Position numbers and translations under genes: made by a program
Shown here: piece by piece, positions 51,244-58,952 of the stretch
How positions within the stretch are numbered: position 1 is the first letter of the stretch
Layout: every line of letters begins with the position of its first letter
The notes under the pieces: model-generated
The model's database searches: none
The model's input: the letters and a program-made list of their open reading frames with translations, nothing else
Told to the model about the DNA's origin: nothing
DNA from: Caulobacter sp.
GTDB taxonomy: Bacteria; Pseudomonadota; Alphaproteobacteria; Caulobacterales; Caulobacteraceae
NCBI GenBank assembly: GCA_019636175.1
Contig: JAHBYC010000013.1
Location: 1-58,952 of the forward strand
Reading direction: 5' to 3'
DNA: 58,952 bases

Positions 51244-52059
51244 CTATTCGCGCGACAGCTCCTGGCGGCTGAACAGGAAGATCGTCGCCGCCGACAGGGC
51301 CGTCGCCCAGGTCAGCAGGCTGGCCAGGGCCCACCAGGCGTTGGCGAAGCCGGCGCCCATCGCCTCCCCGTCCCCGCGCAGCACCTGGGCCGCCAGGTTG
51401 GGAGCCAGGAAGATCACCTCCGGATCGGCGATGCCGGGATGGATCTGCGCGATCCCCAGCCCGAAGGCCTGGGCGCCGGTGGCCAGCACCGGGATCAGGA
51501 TCGCCGCCATGTTCGACCGGGTCAGCACCGCGATCAGGGCCGAGGCGGCCCCGACCACCATCAGCTCCAGCCAGCCTGCCGCCACCGCCCTCAGGAACTG
51601 CAGGCCGGTCACCCCCTCGCCGAACGGGGCGTGGGGCTGGTGGATCAGCACCGCCCGCAGCAGCGCGCCCAGCACCGAGGCGACCAGCAGCATCAACAGG
51701 ACGAAGGCCGCCGCCACCCCGAAGGTGATCAGCTTGGCCAGGATCAGGTTGGCGCGGCTGTTTCGCGGCGTCTGCAGCCGCCAGGTCTCCCAGCGATAGT
51801 CGGCGGCGAACATGGCGCTGACGCCGATCAGCACGAACAGCTGGATCAGAAAGGCGTTGGCCCAGTAGAGCCCCTGGGCCGCCTCCAGGGCGATGCTCAT
51901 GGCCTTGGGCGGCCCGGGCGTCTTGAACATCATCCCGACCACGGTGACCAGCATCGCCAGGCCGAAGATGAACAGCCCGGGGAAGATGAAGCCCCAGAAC
52001 ACCGCGGCCCGGTCCTGGCGGAGGCGAAAGCTCTCGGCCTTCAGCGCGTCAAGCAGCAT
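51244..52059 (-). CDS. ABC-2 type transporter permease
   Basis: A 271-aa membrane protein with about six hydrophobic segments (FWGFIFPGLFIFGLAMLVTVVG; LIQLFVLIGVSAMFAADYRWETWRLQTPRNSR; LILAKLITFGVAAAFVLLMLLVASVLG), described here only by their core residues. WETWRLQTPRNSR is the cytoplasmic motif typical of ABC-2 permeases. The ATG 52059 lies inside the end of the ATPase gene (11-base overlap); longer in-frame readings were discarded. Together with the ATPase it should form an exporter; substrate unknown. Confidence 0.85.
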   Translation of the reverse strand: MLLDALKAESFRLRQDRAAVFWGFIFPGLFIFGLAMLVTVVGMMFKTPGPPKAMSIALEAAQGLYWANAFLIQLFVLIGVSAMFAADYRWETWRLQTPRNSRANLILAKLITFGVAAAFVLLMLLVASVLGALLRAVLIHQPHAPFGEGVTGLQFLRAVAAGWLELMVVGAASALIAVLTRSNMAAILIPVLATGAQAFGLGIAQIHPGIADPEVIFLAPNLAAQVLRGDGEAMGAGFANAWWALASLLTWATALSAATIFLFSRQELSRE

Positions 52060-52951
52060 GGCCGGACCCCGTATGGAACAGATAGGCCCGCTCCAGGTCG
52101 GCGCCGACCCAGCGGGCTTCAACGATATCGACGCCGCGGCTGGCCAGAGCCCGGATCAGGTCCGGCGCCTCGGCGCGGCTGACCTCGGCCAGCACCGCCT
52201 CCCCCTCGGCGACGCCCCGGTCGCCCAGAACCTCCAGCACCACGGCCTGCGGCGTGGCGGTCAGTCGCAGCCGCTCCTGCGCCCCGGTCATGGCGTCGAC
52301 CGGTCCGCTCGCCGTCACCTTGCCCCTGGCCAGGAAGGCCACCCGGTCGCAGACCCGCTGAACCTCGTCGAGCTGATGACTGGCCAGGATCACCGTCACC
52401 CCGTCCCGGTCGGCCAGTTCGCGGATCAGGGCGCGGATTTCCAGAATGCCTGACGGGTCCATTCCGCTGGTCGGCTCATCGAGGATCACCGCCTCGGGCC
52501 GGGTGATCAGGGCGGCGGCCAGACCGAGCCGCTGTTTCATCCCCACCGAAAAGCCCTTCGTCCGCCGGTCGGCCGCTTCCGACAGCCCGACCCGGCGCAA
52601 CCATCCATCGATGTCAGGATTGGTCATGCCGCTGAGTGTGGCCAGCATCCGCAGGGTCTGGCGCGCGGTGAGGTAGGGATGAAATCGCGGGCTTTCGATC
52701 ATCGACCCGACCCGCCGCAGGGCGCCGGGATCTCCCGCCGGCGCCTCGAGCAGCCGGGTCTGCCCGCCGCTCGGTCGAATCAGTCCCAGCGCCAGCCGGA
52801 ACAGGGTGCTCTTGCCGGCGCCGTTCGGACCCAGCACGCCGAACACCCCGCCCCGCGGAATTTCCAGACTGAAGTCATCGAGCGCCTTGACCGCGCCGGG
52901 CCCGGACCCGAACGTCTTGCTAAGGCCATCGGCCTGAAGGGCGAAGCTCAT
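52049..52951 (-). CDS. ABC transporter ATP-binding protein
   Basis: A 300-aa ATPase: Walker A GPNGAGKSTLFRLALGL, Q-loop region RRVGSMIESPRFHPYLTARQ, signature FSVGMKQRLGLAAALI, Walker B AVILDEPTSGMDPSG, and the H-loop ILASHQLDEVQRVCD. The sequence type (CcmA/DrrA-like) and the C-terminal accessory domain fit drug, lipid or bacteriocin-type exporters. Paired with the ABC-2 permease downstream by an 11-base overlap. Divergent from the phosphodiesterase gene at 53045. Confidence 0.92.
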   Translation of the reverse strand: MSFALQADGLSKTFGSGPGAVKALDDFSLEIPRGGVFGVLGPNGAGKSTLFRLALGLIRPSGGQTRLLEAPAGDPGALRRVGSMIESPRFHPYLTARQTLRMLATLSGMTNPDIDGWLRRVGLSEAADRRTKGFSVGMKQRLGLAAALITRPEAVILDEPTSGMDPSGILEIRALIRELADRDGVTVILASHQLDEVQRVCDRVAFLARGKVTASGPVDAMTGAQERLRLTATPQAVVLEVLGDRGVAEGEAVLAEVSRAEAPDLIRALASRGVDIVEARWVGADLERAYLFHTGSGHAA

Positions 52952-53044
52952 GGGTGGCTTTGCATCTGTTCAGGCCGGTCATCGGCCTGTCTTGACCCGC
53001 GACTATGGCGAGGTCCGGATGAATCGCCAAGGACGGAGCGGGCA

Positions 53045-54280
53045 ATGCGTTTTCGGATCACCATCGGGCTTGTTGCGGCCTTCCTGCTGTCGGCCTGCGC
53101 CGCGTTTCAACCGACCCAGCCCGGCGTCCAACCCCCTCCCCTGACGATCCTGATCTCCATAGACGGCTTCCGCCCCGACTATATGACGCCGGCCGACACC
53201 CCGGTGATGGCGCGGCTGGCCAGCCAGGGCGCGCTGGCGCCCAGGGGCATGCGACCCTCCTACCCCTCCATTACCTTCCCCAACCACTACACCCTGGTCA
53301 CCGGCCAGCGTCCCGATCGCAACGGCATCGTTAGCAACACCATGGAGGACCCGGCCATTCCGGATGTGACCTTCAGCATGGGCAACCATGAGGCGGTCGT
53401 CGATCGCCGCTGGTGGGACGAGGCCGAGCCCCTGTGGGTCACTGCAGAGCAGCAGGGCCGGAAGACCGCCACGATGTTCTGGCCCGGCTCCGAAGCCGAC
53501 ATCCATGGCGTTCGCCCCACCCACTACGCCGCCTTCAACCAGTCGATGAGCTCGGCCGAGCGGGTCGATGTGCTGCTGGGCTGGATCGACGACCCGGCCG
53601 GACCGCCGGCCTTCGCCACCCTCTATTTCGATATCGTCGACACCGCCGGCCATCGCTACGGGCCGGGATCGGACGAGGTGAAGGCGAGCGCCGCCGAGGT
53701 GGACGCCGCCATTGGCCGCCTTCTAGACGGCCTCAAGGCCCGCGGCCTTGAGGGCAAGGTCAACCTGGTCATCGTCGCCGACCACGGCATGGCGGCCGTT
53801 CCGCCTGACCACACCATTGTCGCCGACGCCGAAGACCCCGGCGCGGTCCGCATGGTCACGGGCGGCGCCTCCGGCGGCTTCGCCCTGATCCCCGGCCAGG
53901 AGGCGCGGGGCGAGGCCCTGCTGCTGAAGCCGCACGACCACATGACCTGCTGGCGCAAGGAAGACGTCCCCGAGCGCCTGCATTACGGCCATAACCCCCG
54001 GGTGCCGGCCATCGTCTGCATGGCTCAGGTCGGCTGGTACATCTCCAACGCCGACATGGCCGGCCGCCGCAAACCCTCGACCCGCACCACCGGCGCCCAT
54101 GGCTACGACAACCGGGCGCCGGAAATGGCCGCCCTGTTCCTGGCCGTCGGCCCGTCGGTGAAGGCCGGCGCCCGCGTCCAGGACATGGACAATGTCGATG
54201 TCTATCCGCTGCTGGCGGCGATGATCGGGGTGAAGGGCAAGCCGGGCGACGGCAAGCTGCCCCCTGGCGTCCTGAAATAG
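53045..54280 (+). CDS. nucleotide pyrophosphatase/phosphodiesterase (NPP-like) lipoprotein
   Basis: A 411-aa exported alkaline-phosphatase-superfamily enzyme. The N-terminus MRFRITIGLVAAFLLSAC ends in a lipobox (LSAC). Mature part: ILISIDGFRPDYMTPADTPV, nucleophile segment YPSITFPNHYTLVTGQRPDR (Thr in TFPNHY as in NPPs), LYFDIVDTAGHRYGPGSDEV, VIVADHGMAAVPPDH and TTGAHGYDNRAPEMAALFLA. It should hydrolyse nucleotide phosphodiester or pyrophosphate bonds, or lysophospholipids, at the cell envelope. GGAG precedes ATG 53045. The earlier in-frame reading overlaps the ABC gene and was discarded. Confidence 0.9.
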   Translation: MRFRITIGLVAAFLLSACAAFQPTQPGVQPPPLTILISIDGFRPDYMTPADTPVMARLASQGALAPRGMRPSYPSITFPNHYTLVTGQRPDRNGIVSNTMEDPAIPDVTFSMGNHEAVVDRRWWDEAEPLWVTAEQQGRKTATMFWPGSEADIHGVRPTHYAAFNQSMSSAERVDVLLGWIDDPAGPPAFATLYFDIVDTAGHRYGPGSDEVKASAAEVDAAIGRLLDGLKARGLEGKVNLVIVADHGMAAVPPDHTIVADAEDPGAVRMVTGGASGGFALIPGQEARGEALLLKPHDHMTCWRKEDVPERLHYGHNPRVPAIVCMAQVGWYISNADMAGRRKPSTRTTGAHGYDNRAPEMAALFLAVGPSVKAGARVQDMDNVDVYPLLAAMIGVKGKPGDGKLPPGVLK

Positions 54281-54314
54281 GGGGCGGCGGGTCGCGGGTC
54301 CGCCCTTCCGGGTC

Positions 54315-54343
54315 TTGACCAGTTAATTGCGATATGCGTTAAA
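54315..54343 (+). promoter_or_regulatory. promoter of the VOC-ArsR-SRPBCC operon
   Basis: TTGACC (54315-54320), 17 bases, then GTTAAA (54338-54343; TTAAAT with one more base). The spacer and -10 form an unusually AT-rich patch, with TTAA at 54323-54326 and again at 54339-54342. ArsR regulators often bind AT-rich dyads over their own promoter, so this patch is a reasonable operator for the ArsR encoded downstream. Confidence 0.5.
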
Positions 54344-54374
54344 TATTGCCGATTGAATGAACTGGAGCGCCGCC

Positions 54375-54842
54375 ATGGCCTGGACCCGACCCGCCCTCGT
54401 CTCCGCCCTCTGCTATCGCGACCCCCGGGCCGCCCTCGATTTCCTGGAGAAGGCCTTCGGCTTCGAGACCATCCTTCTGATCGAGGATCCCGAGGGCAAT
54501 GTCGGCCACAGCGAGATGAGGTTCGGCAGCGGGGTGGTGATGGTCGGCAGTGAATGGACCGCCGAACACAAGAGCCCGGCCTCCATCGGTGGCATGATGA
54601 CCCAGACGGTGCATATCCAGCTGGAAGACCCGGCCGACACCATCGACGCCCACTGCGAACGGGCGCGCAAGGCCGGGGCGGTGGTGATCGCCGAGCCGGA
54701 AGACCAGTTCTACGGCGACCGCACCTACCGCTGTAAGGACCCGGAGGGCCATATCTGGACCGTCGGCCAGACCATCGCCGAGACCACGCCCGAGGACTGG
54801 GAAAGGGCGACCGGCCTGAAGACCCCCATCTACAAGGCGTGA
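54375..54842 (+). CDS. VOC-family (glyoxalase/bleomycin-resistance fold) protein
   Basis: A 155-aa protein of the vicinal-oxygen-chelate fold: ALCYRDPRAALDFLEKAFGFE (start of first beta-alpha-beta-beta-beta unit), IEDPEGNVGHSEMRFGSGVVMVG, and second half YRCKDPEGHIWTVGQ. Likely binds a metal and small substrate; PhnB-like members are the nearest type. ATG 54375 has GGAG nine bases upstream. Its stop overlaps the ArsR start (GTGA). First gene of a VOC-ArsR-SRPBCC set. Confidence 0.85.
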   Translation: MAWTRPALVSALCYRDPRAALDFLEKAFGFETILLIEDPEGNVGHSEMRFGSGVVMVGSEWTAEHKSPASIGGMMTQTVHIQLEDPADTIDAHCERARKAGAVVIAEPEDQFYGDRTYRCKDPEGHIWTVGQTIAETTPEDWERATGLKTPIYKA

Positions 54843-55183
54843 GCTCCGCGGCGCCCGCCCTGTCCGACGGTCTGGACCGGACCCTGTCGGCCCTGGCCGA
54901 TCCCCACCGCCGCCGCGTGGTCGAGCTCCTGCGGGAACGGCCGCGGCGGGCCGGCGAGCTGGCCGAGGCGGCGGGCCTGTCGGCGCCGGCGATGAGCCGC
55001 CATCTGCGGACCCTGCGCCACTCCGGTCTGGTCGAGGAAAGCCATCCCGACTTCGACGCCCGGGTGCGGGTCTATCAACTGAGGGCCGAACCGATGGTCG
55101 ATCTGCTGCGCTGGCTGGAACAGACCGAACGGATGTGGAGCGCCCAATTGGCGGCGTTCAAGGCGCATCTGGAGCAGGACTGA
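54839..55183 (+). CDS. ArsR-family transcriptional regulator
   Basis: A 114-aa winged-helix protein: DRTLSALADPHRRRVVELLRE (helix 1-2, the LADPxRR motif), RRAGELAEAAGLSAPAMSRHL (helix-turn-helix, 20-residue core) and HLRTLRHSGLVEESH leading to the wing. No metal-binding CxC motif is seen, so a metal sensor is unlikely; it fits the group adjacent to AHSA1/SRPBCC genes. GTG start overlaps the VOC stop. It probably represses its own operon. Confidence 0.9.
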   Translation: MSSAAPALSDGLDRTLSALADPHRRRVVELLRERPRRAGELAEAAGLSAPAMSRHLRTLRHSGLVEESHPDFDARVRVYQLRAEPMVDLLRWLEQTERMWSAQLAAFKAHLEQD

Positions 55184-55185
55184 CC

Positions 55186-55644
55186 ATGGCCAGCCGGGTT
55201 CTGGTCTCGGTGCGGGTCCGGGCGACGCCCGACCGGGCCTTCGAAGTGTTCACCCGCGAAATCGCCCTGTGGTGGCAGCCCAATCCGGAGTTCGCCTTCA
55301 CCCCGCGCTCGCCCGGACAGATGGCCTTCGAGGACCAGGCGCGGCTGGTCGAGCGTCTGCCCAGCGGCAAGGTCTTCGAGGTCGGTCAGGTGACCGCCTG
55401 GGAGCCCGGCCGGCGGCTGGCCTTCGGCTGGCGCCAGGCGACCTTCGCCCCGGACCAGGCGACGGATGTCGAGGTGACCTTCGAGGCCGTCGGCGAGGAG
55501 ACCCGCGTCACCGTCACCCACACCGGCTGGGACAGCGTTCCGCGCGAGCACGCCGCCAAGCACGGCATGGAGAACAGCTACTTCCTCAAGCGCCACGGCG
55601 ACTGGTGGCGCAGGCTTCTTGACCGGATGGGAGAGAGAGTATGA
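55186..55644 (+). CDS. SRPBCC/AHSA1-domain protein
   Basis: A 152-aa protein of the START/Bet v1-like AHSA1 family: LVSVRVRATPDRAFEVFTREIALWW (opening strand and helix, core RVRATPDRAFEVFT), VTAWEPGRRLAFGWR and VTVTHTGWDSVPREHAAKHG. Binds a hydrophobic ligand in related proteins; function here unknown. ATG 55186 is two bases after the ArsR stop; the earlier in-frame start lies within arsR. Pairing of ArsR and AHSA1 genes is common. Confidence 0.85.
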   Translation: MASRVLVSVRVRATPDRAFEVFTREIALWWQPNPEFAFTPRSPGQMAFEDQARLVERLPSGKVFEVGQVTAWEPGRRLAFGWRQATFAPDQATDVEVTFEAVGEETRVTVTHTGWDSVPREHAAKHGMENSYFLKRHGDWWRRLLDRMGERV

Positions 55645-55763
55645 TCGGCGTCACGAGGCCTTCTGCCGCTCGCCGGGAGACGATGGCCTGCGCGGCAGAT
55701 CGGATGACGGCGGCGCCGGCGTTCGAAGGCCGCGCAGCCGCAAATCCGCATCCTGCAACGCCG

Positions 55764-55813
55764 CCCTCATCCGGTCCCTGCAGAACCACCTTCTCCCGGC
55801 GAGCGGGAGAAGG
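55764..55813. repeat. palindromic intergenic repeat, CTCATCCG...GGGAGAAGG family, copy 2
   Basis: Begins CCCTCATCCGGTCCCTGC and ends with CCTTCTCCC(GGCGAGC)GGGAGAAGG, the same 9-bp stem as copy 1 at 9141-9193; the inner hairpin differs. Its last bases, GGGAGAAGG, are positioned as the Shine-Dalgarno of the yjbR-like gene, whose ATG is at 55817. It fills part of the 172-base gap after the SRPBCC gene; the rest is featureless. Confidence 0.8.
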
Positions 55814-55816
55814 CGC

Positions 55817-56149
55817 ATGACCGTCAATGACATCCGCGCCCTGGCCCTGTCGCTGCCGCTGGCGGAGGAACAGCCCCATTTCGACCGCGCCTCCTTTCGG
55901 GTGAAAGGAAAGATCTTCGCCACCCTGCCGCCGGAAGGCGAGCGCCTGGTGCTCAAGCTGCCGCCGATGGTCAAGGAGAGCCTGCGCCAGAGCGATCCGG
56001 ACGCCGTCATTCCCCTCCCCGGCGCCTGGGATCGCGGCGGCTGGACGCAACTGGCGATCGGGTCCATTGAGTCTGCCATGCTGTCCGATCTGATCCGCCT
56101 GGCCTGGCGGCAGGTCGCACCCAAGAAACTGGTCCAGGGGGAGCCATGA
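55817..56149 (+). CDS. MmcQ/YjbR family protein
   Basis: A 110-aa protein with the YjbR/MmcQ fold: IRALALSLPLAEEQPHFDRASFRVKGKIFA (core SLPLAEEQPHF and FRVKGKIFATL), LVLKLPPMVKESLRQ, and DRGGWTQLAIGSI followed by the C-terminal LSDLIRLAWRQVAPKK helix. CyaY-like DNA-binding-type fold, function poorly known. The ATG at 55817 is three bases after GAGAAGG, which is the arm of a palindromic repeat. Stop overlaps the MFS gene start by four bases. Confidence 0.85.
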   Translation: MTVNDIRALALSLPLAEEQPHFDRASFRVKGKIFATLPPEGERLVLKLPPMVKESLRQSDPDAVIPLPGAWDRGGWTQLAIGSIESAMLSDLIRLAWRQVAPKKLVQGEP

Positions 56150-57399
56150 GCGAGCAGGACAGTCTGATCGGCGGACGCCGTCGCGCCGCCTTCGGCTTCA
56201 TCTTCGTCACCGCCCTGCTGGACGTCATGGCCCTCGGGATCATGATCCCCGTGCTGCCCAACCTGGTGAAGATGATGGTCGGGGGCGACACCGCCGCGGC
56301 CTCGGTCTGGGCCGGCCTCTTCTCCAGTTCCTTTGGCGTGATGCAGTTCTTCGGCTCGCCGGTGACCGGCCTGTTGTCCGACCGCTTCGGCCGCCGGCCG
56401 GTATTGCTGGCCTCGATCTTCGGCATGGGGGTCGACTTTCTGTTCATGGCCTTCGCCCCGACCCTGCGGTGGCTCTATCTGGGGCGGCTGATCAACGGGG
56501 CGACCTCGGCCAGTTTCGGCACCGCCAACGCCTATATCGCCGACATCACCGCGCCGGAGAACCGCGCCAAGGCCTTCGGCATGATGGGCGCCGCCTTCGG
56601 GGTCGGCTTCACTTTCGGTCCGGCCCTCGGCGGCTTCCTGGCCGAGTTCGACATCCGCCTGCCGTTCCTGGTCTGCGCCGGCATCGCCCTGACCAACTGG
56701 CTCTATGGTTTCTTCGTCCTGCCGGAATCCCTGCCCCGGGAGCGGCGCGCGCCCCGCCTCGACTGGGCCAAGGCCAATCCCCTGGGCTCCCTGAGGCTGC
56801 TGATGGCCAACCCCGGCCTGGGCGGCCTGGCCACCATCTACTTCATCTTCCAGATGGCCCACATGGTCCTGCCGGTCATCTTCGTCCTCTACGTGGGCGA
56901 GCGGTACGGCTGGTCTCCGGCCACCATGGGCGTGACCATGATGGCGACCGGCATCAGCGGCATCATCGTCCAGGCCCTGCTCGTCGGCCCGGTGGTCAAG
57001 CGCATCGGAGAGCGCGGCGCCCTGCTGGTCGGCCTGGCCTGCGGCGCCCTGGGCTTCACCATCTACGGCCTTGCGCCGACCGGCTGGCTGTATCTGTGCG
57101 GCGTGCCGGTGTTCGCCTTGATGGGCTTCGCCATGCCAGGCCTGCAAGGGCTGATGACCCGCAAGGTGGCCCCGCACGAACAGGGTCAGCTGCAGGGCGC
57201 CAACAGCGCCATCGGCGGGGTGTCGGGCATCGTCGCGCCGTGGATCTACGGCCTGACCTTCGCCTGGGCCCTGCACCATGACGCGGTCATCCATCAGCCC
57301 GGCCTGCCGATCCTGATCGCCGCGGCCCTGCTGGGGATCGCCTTCCTGATGGCCCTCCGGTTCGCCAGAGCGCCGGCCCCCGCGCCGCTTCCGGCCTGA
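56146..57399 (+). CDS. TetA-type MFS efflux transporter
   Basis: A 417-aa protein with about 12 membrane segments. Seen: [21 protein letters not shown] (helix 1 with conserved Asp), [19 protein letters not shown] (loop 2-3 motif A), [21 protein letters not shown], and [21 protein letters not shown] (antiporter motif C). This is the tetracycline-resistance (TCR/Tet) subfamily; actual substrate unknown and tetracycline resistance should not be assumed. Translationally coupled to the YjbR-like gene (ATGA overlap). A terminator-like hairpin follows. Confidence 0.9.
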   Translation: MSEQDSLIGGRRRAAFGFIFVTALLDVMALGIMIPVLPNLVKMMVGGDTAAASVWAGLFSSSFGVMQFFGSPVTGLLSDRFGRRPVLLASIFGMGVDFLFMAFAPTLRWLYLGRLINGATSASFGTANAYIADITAPENRAKAFGMMGAAFGVGFTFGPALGGFLAEFDIRLPFLVCAGIALTNWLYGFFVLPESLPRERRAPRLDWAKANPLGSLRLLMANPGLGGLATIYFIFQMAHMVLPVIFVLYVGERYGWSPATMGVTMMATGISGIIVQALLVGPVVKRIGERGALLVGLACGALGFTIYGLAPTGWLYLCGVPVFALMGFAMPGLQGLMTRKVAPHEQGQLQGANSAIGGVSGIVAPWIYGLTFAWALHHDAVIHQPGLPILIAAALLGIAFLMALRFARAPAPAPLPA

Positions 57400-57433
57400 G
57401 AGGCGCGGGGATACGCCCCGACGCCATCTTTGC

Positions 57434-57452
57434 GCCCGAAAACCGGGCTTTT
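57434..57452 (+). terminator. intrinsic terminator after the MFS gene
   Basis: GCCCG-AAAAC-CGGGC (57434-57448) is followed directly by TTTTCT. It lies 35 bases after the MFS stop and 36 bases before the Do-protease start, so it would end the yjbR-MFS transcript. A smaller GC hairpin, CGGGG/CCCCG at 57406-57420, precedes it. Confidence 0.6.
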
Positions 57453-57487
57453 CTGGCGGCCTGTATCGACAGCGCCGACGGAGACCC

Positions 57488-58894
<1,407 letters not shown>

Positions 58895-58908
58895 CGCTCC
58901 CCCAATTC

Positions 58909-58952
58909 CCCGTCATCCCGGGCGCCCGCAGGGCGACCCGGCGACTGTGTTG
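58909..58952. repeat. palindromic intergenic repeat, CCGTCATCCCGGGC type, cut by window edge
   Basis: CCCGTCATCCCGGGCGCCC then GCAGGGCGACCCGG: CCGGG-CGCCC-GCA-GGGCG-A-CCCGG forms a two-part stem with one bulged A. The CCGTCATCC head is shared with the repeat at 44221-44350. It starts 15 bases after the Do-protease stop and runs to the end of the window, so a second inverted arm may lie beyond. Confidence 0.6.

Noticed and set aside
54323-54342. CtrA site (TTAA-N7-TTAA)
   Set aside because: The two TTAA blocks are 12 bases apart rather than 7.

Overview
The window is high-GC chromosomal DNA from an alphaproteobacterium, most likely Caulobacteraceae (Caulobacter, Phenylobacterium or Brevundimonas type). 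This is inferred from gene content: ALA synthase (C4 haem route), a pyruvate dehydrogenase E1-beta with its own lipoyl domain, a tandem cold-shock-domain protein, the stand-alone complex I NDUFS4 homologue, class I PHA synthase, and TTGACG-type promoters. No phage, transposase, integrase, plasmid gene or CRISPR array was seen. It reads as core chromosome decorated with several families of short palindromic intergenic repeats.

Layout. 1-5493 (minus): start of hemA, and a tight valine/isobutyrate catabolic operon (acyl-CoA dehydrogenase, a 91-aa unknown, HIBYL-CoA hydrolase, two exported methyltransferase-fold proteins, mmsB). 5607-9200: small membrane protein, hemB, PhoK-like secreted phosphatase. 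9200-16525: mfd and sdhE facing a DUF6880-like protein and recG. 16577-19444: MFS exporter with a possible micro-ORF leader, then a phosphotransferase/DUF6285 pair. 19652-23396: DUF3089 protein and the hldE-hldD ADP-heptose (LPS core) genes. 23488-28415: photolyase, FAD oxidoreductase, DUF1365 and a Cfa-like methyltransferase, forming a light/oxidative-damage and membrane-lipid cluster. 28492-32826: sulfur amino-acid block (cysK, sseA, an orphan amino-acid-binding lipoprotein, metC). 32904-36046: small genes with tRNA-Arg, tRNA-Pro and tRNA-Glu, NDUFS4, a thioesterase, DUF192 and a double cold-shock protein. 36111-41504: recJ, glpX, hom and an AlaC-like aminotransferase. 41619-44804: lipoprotein, phaC, GNAT. 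44804-51174: lpd, pdhC, a GFA-family protein, pdhB, pdhA and an FtsB/DivIC-like protein. 51244-58894: ABC exporter pair, NPP-type phosphodiesterase, VOC/ArsR/SRPBCC operon, YjbR, TetA-like MFS and a lipoprotein Do-type protease.

How they fit together. The valine operon, the PDH complex and PHA synthase handle acyl-CoA and acetyl-CoA flux. cysK, sseA, metC and hom belong to sulfur and aspartate-family amino-acid metabolism. mfd, recG, recJ and the photolyase are DNA repair. hldE and hldD feed LPS. Several cell-envelope enzymes carry lipoprotein or Sec signals.

The observations most worth following are: (1) the Cfa-like protein in the photolyase cluster, which lacks residues recalled to hold the catalytic bicarbonate in E. 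coli Cfa and so may make a methylated rather than cyclopropane lipid; (2) two exported methyltransferase-fold proteins inside the valine operon; (3) paired inverted palindromic repeats, some with compensatory stem changes, one splitting the pdh operon and one supplying the Shine-Dalgarno of yjbR; (4) a perfect operator-like palindrome over the -10 of the cold-shock gene. Assignments rest on reading protein motifs; no database search was run.
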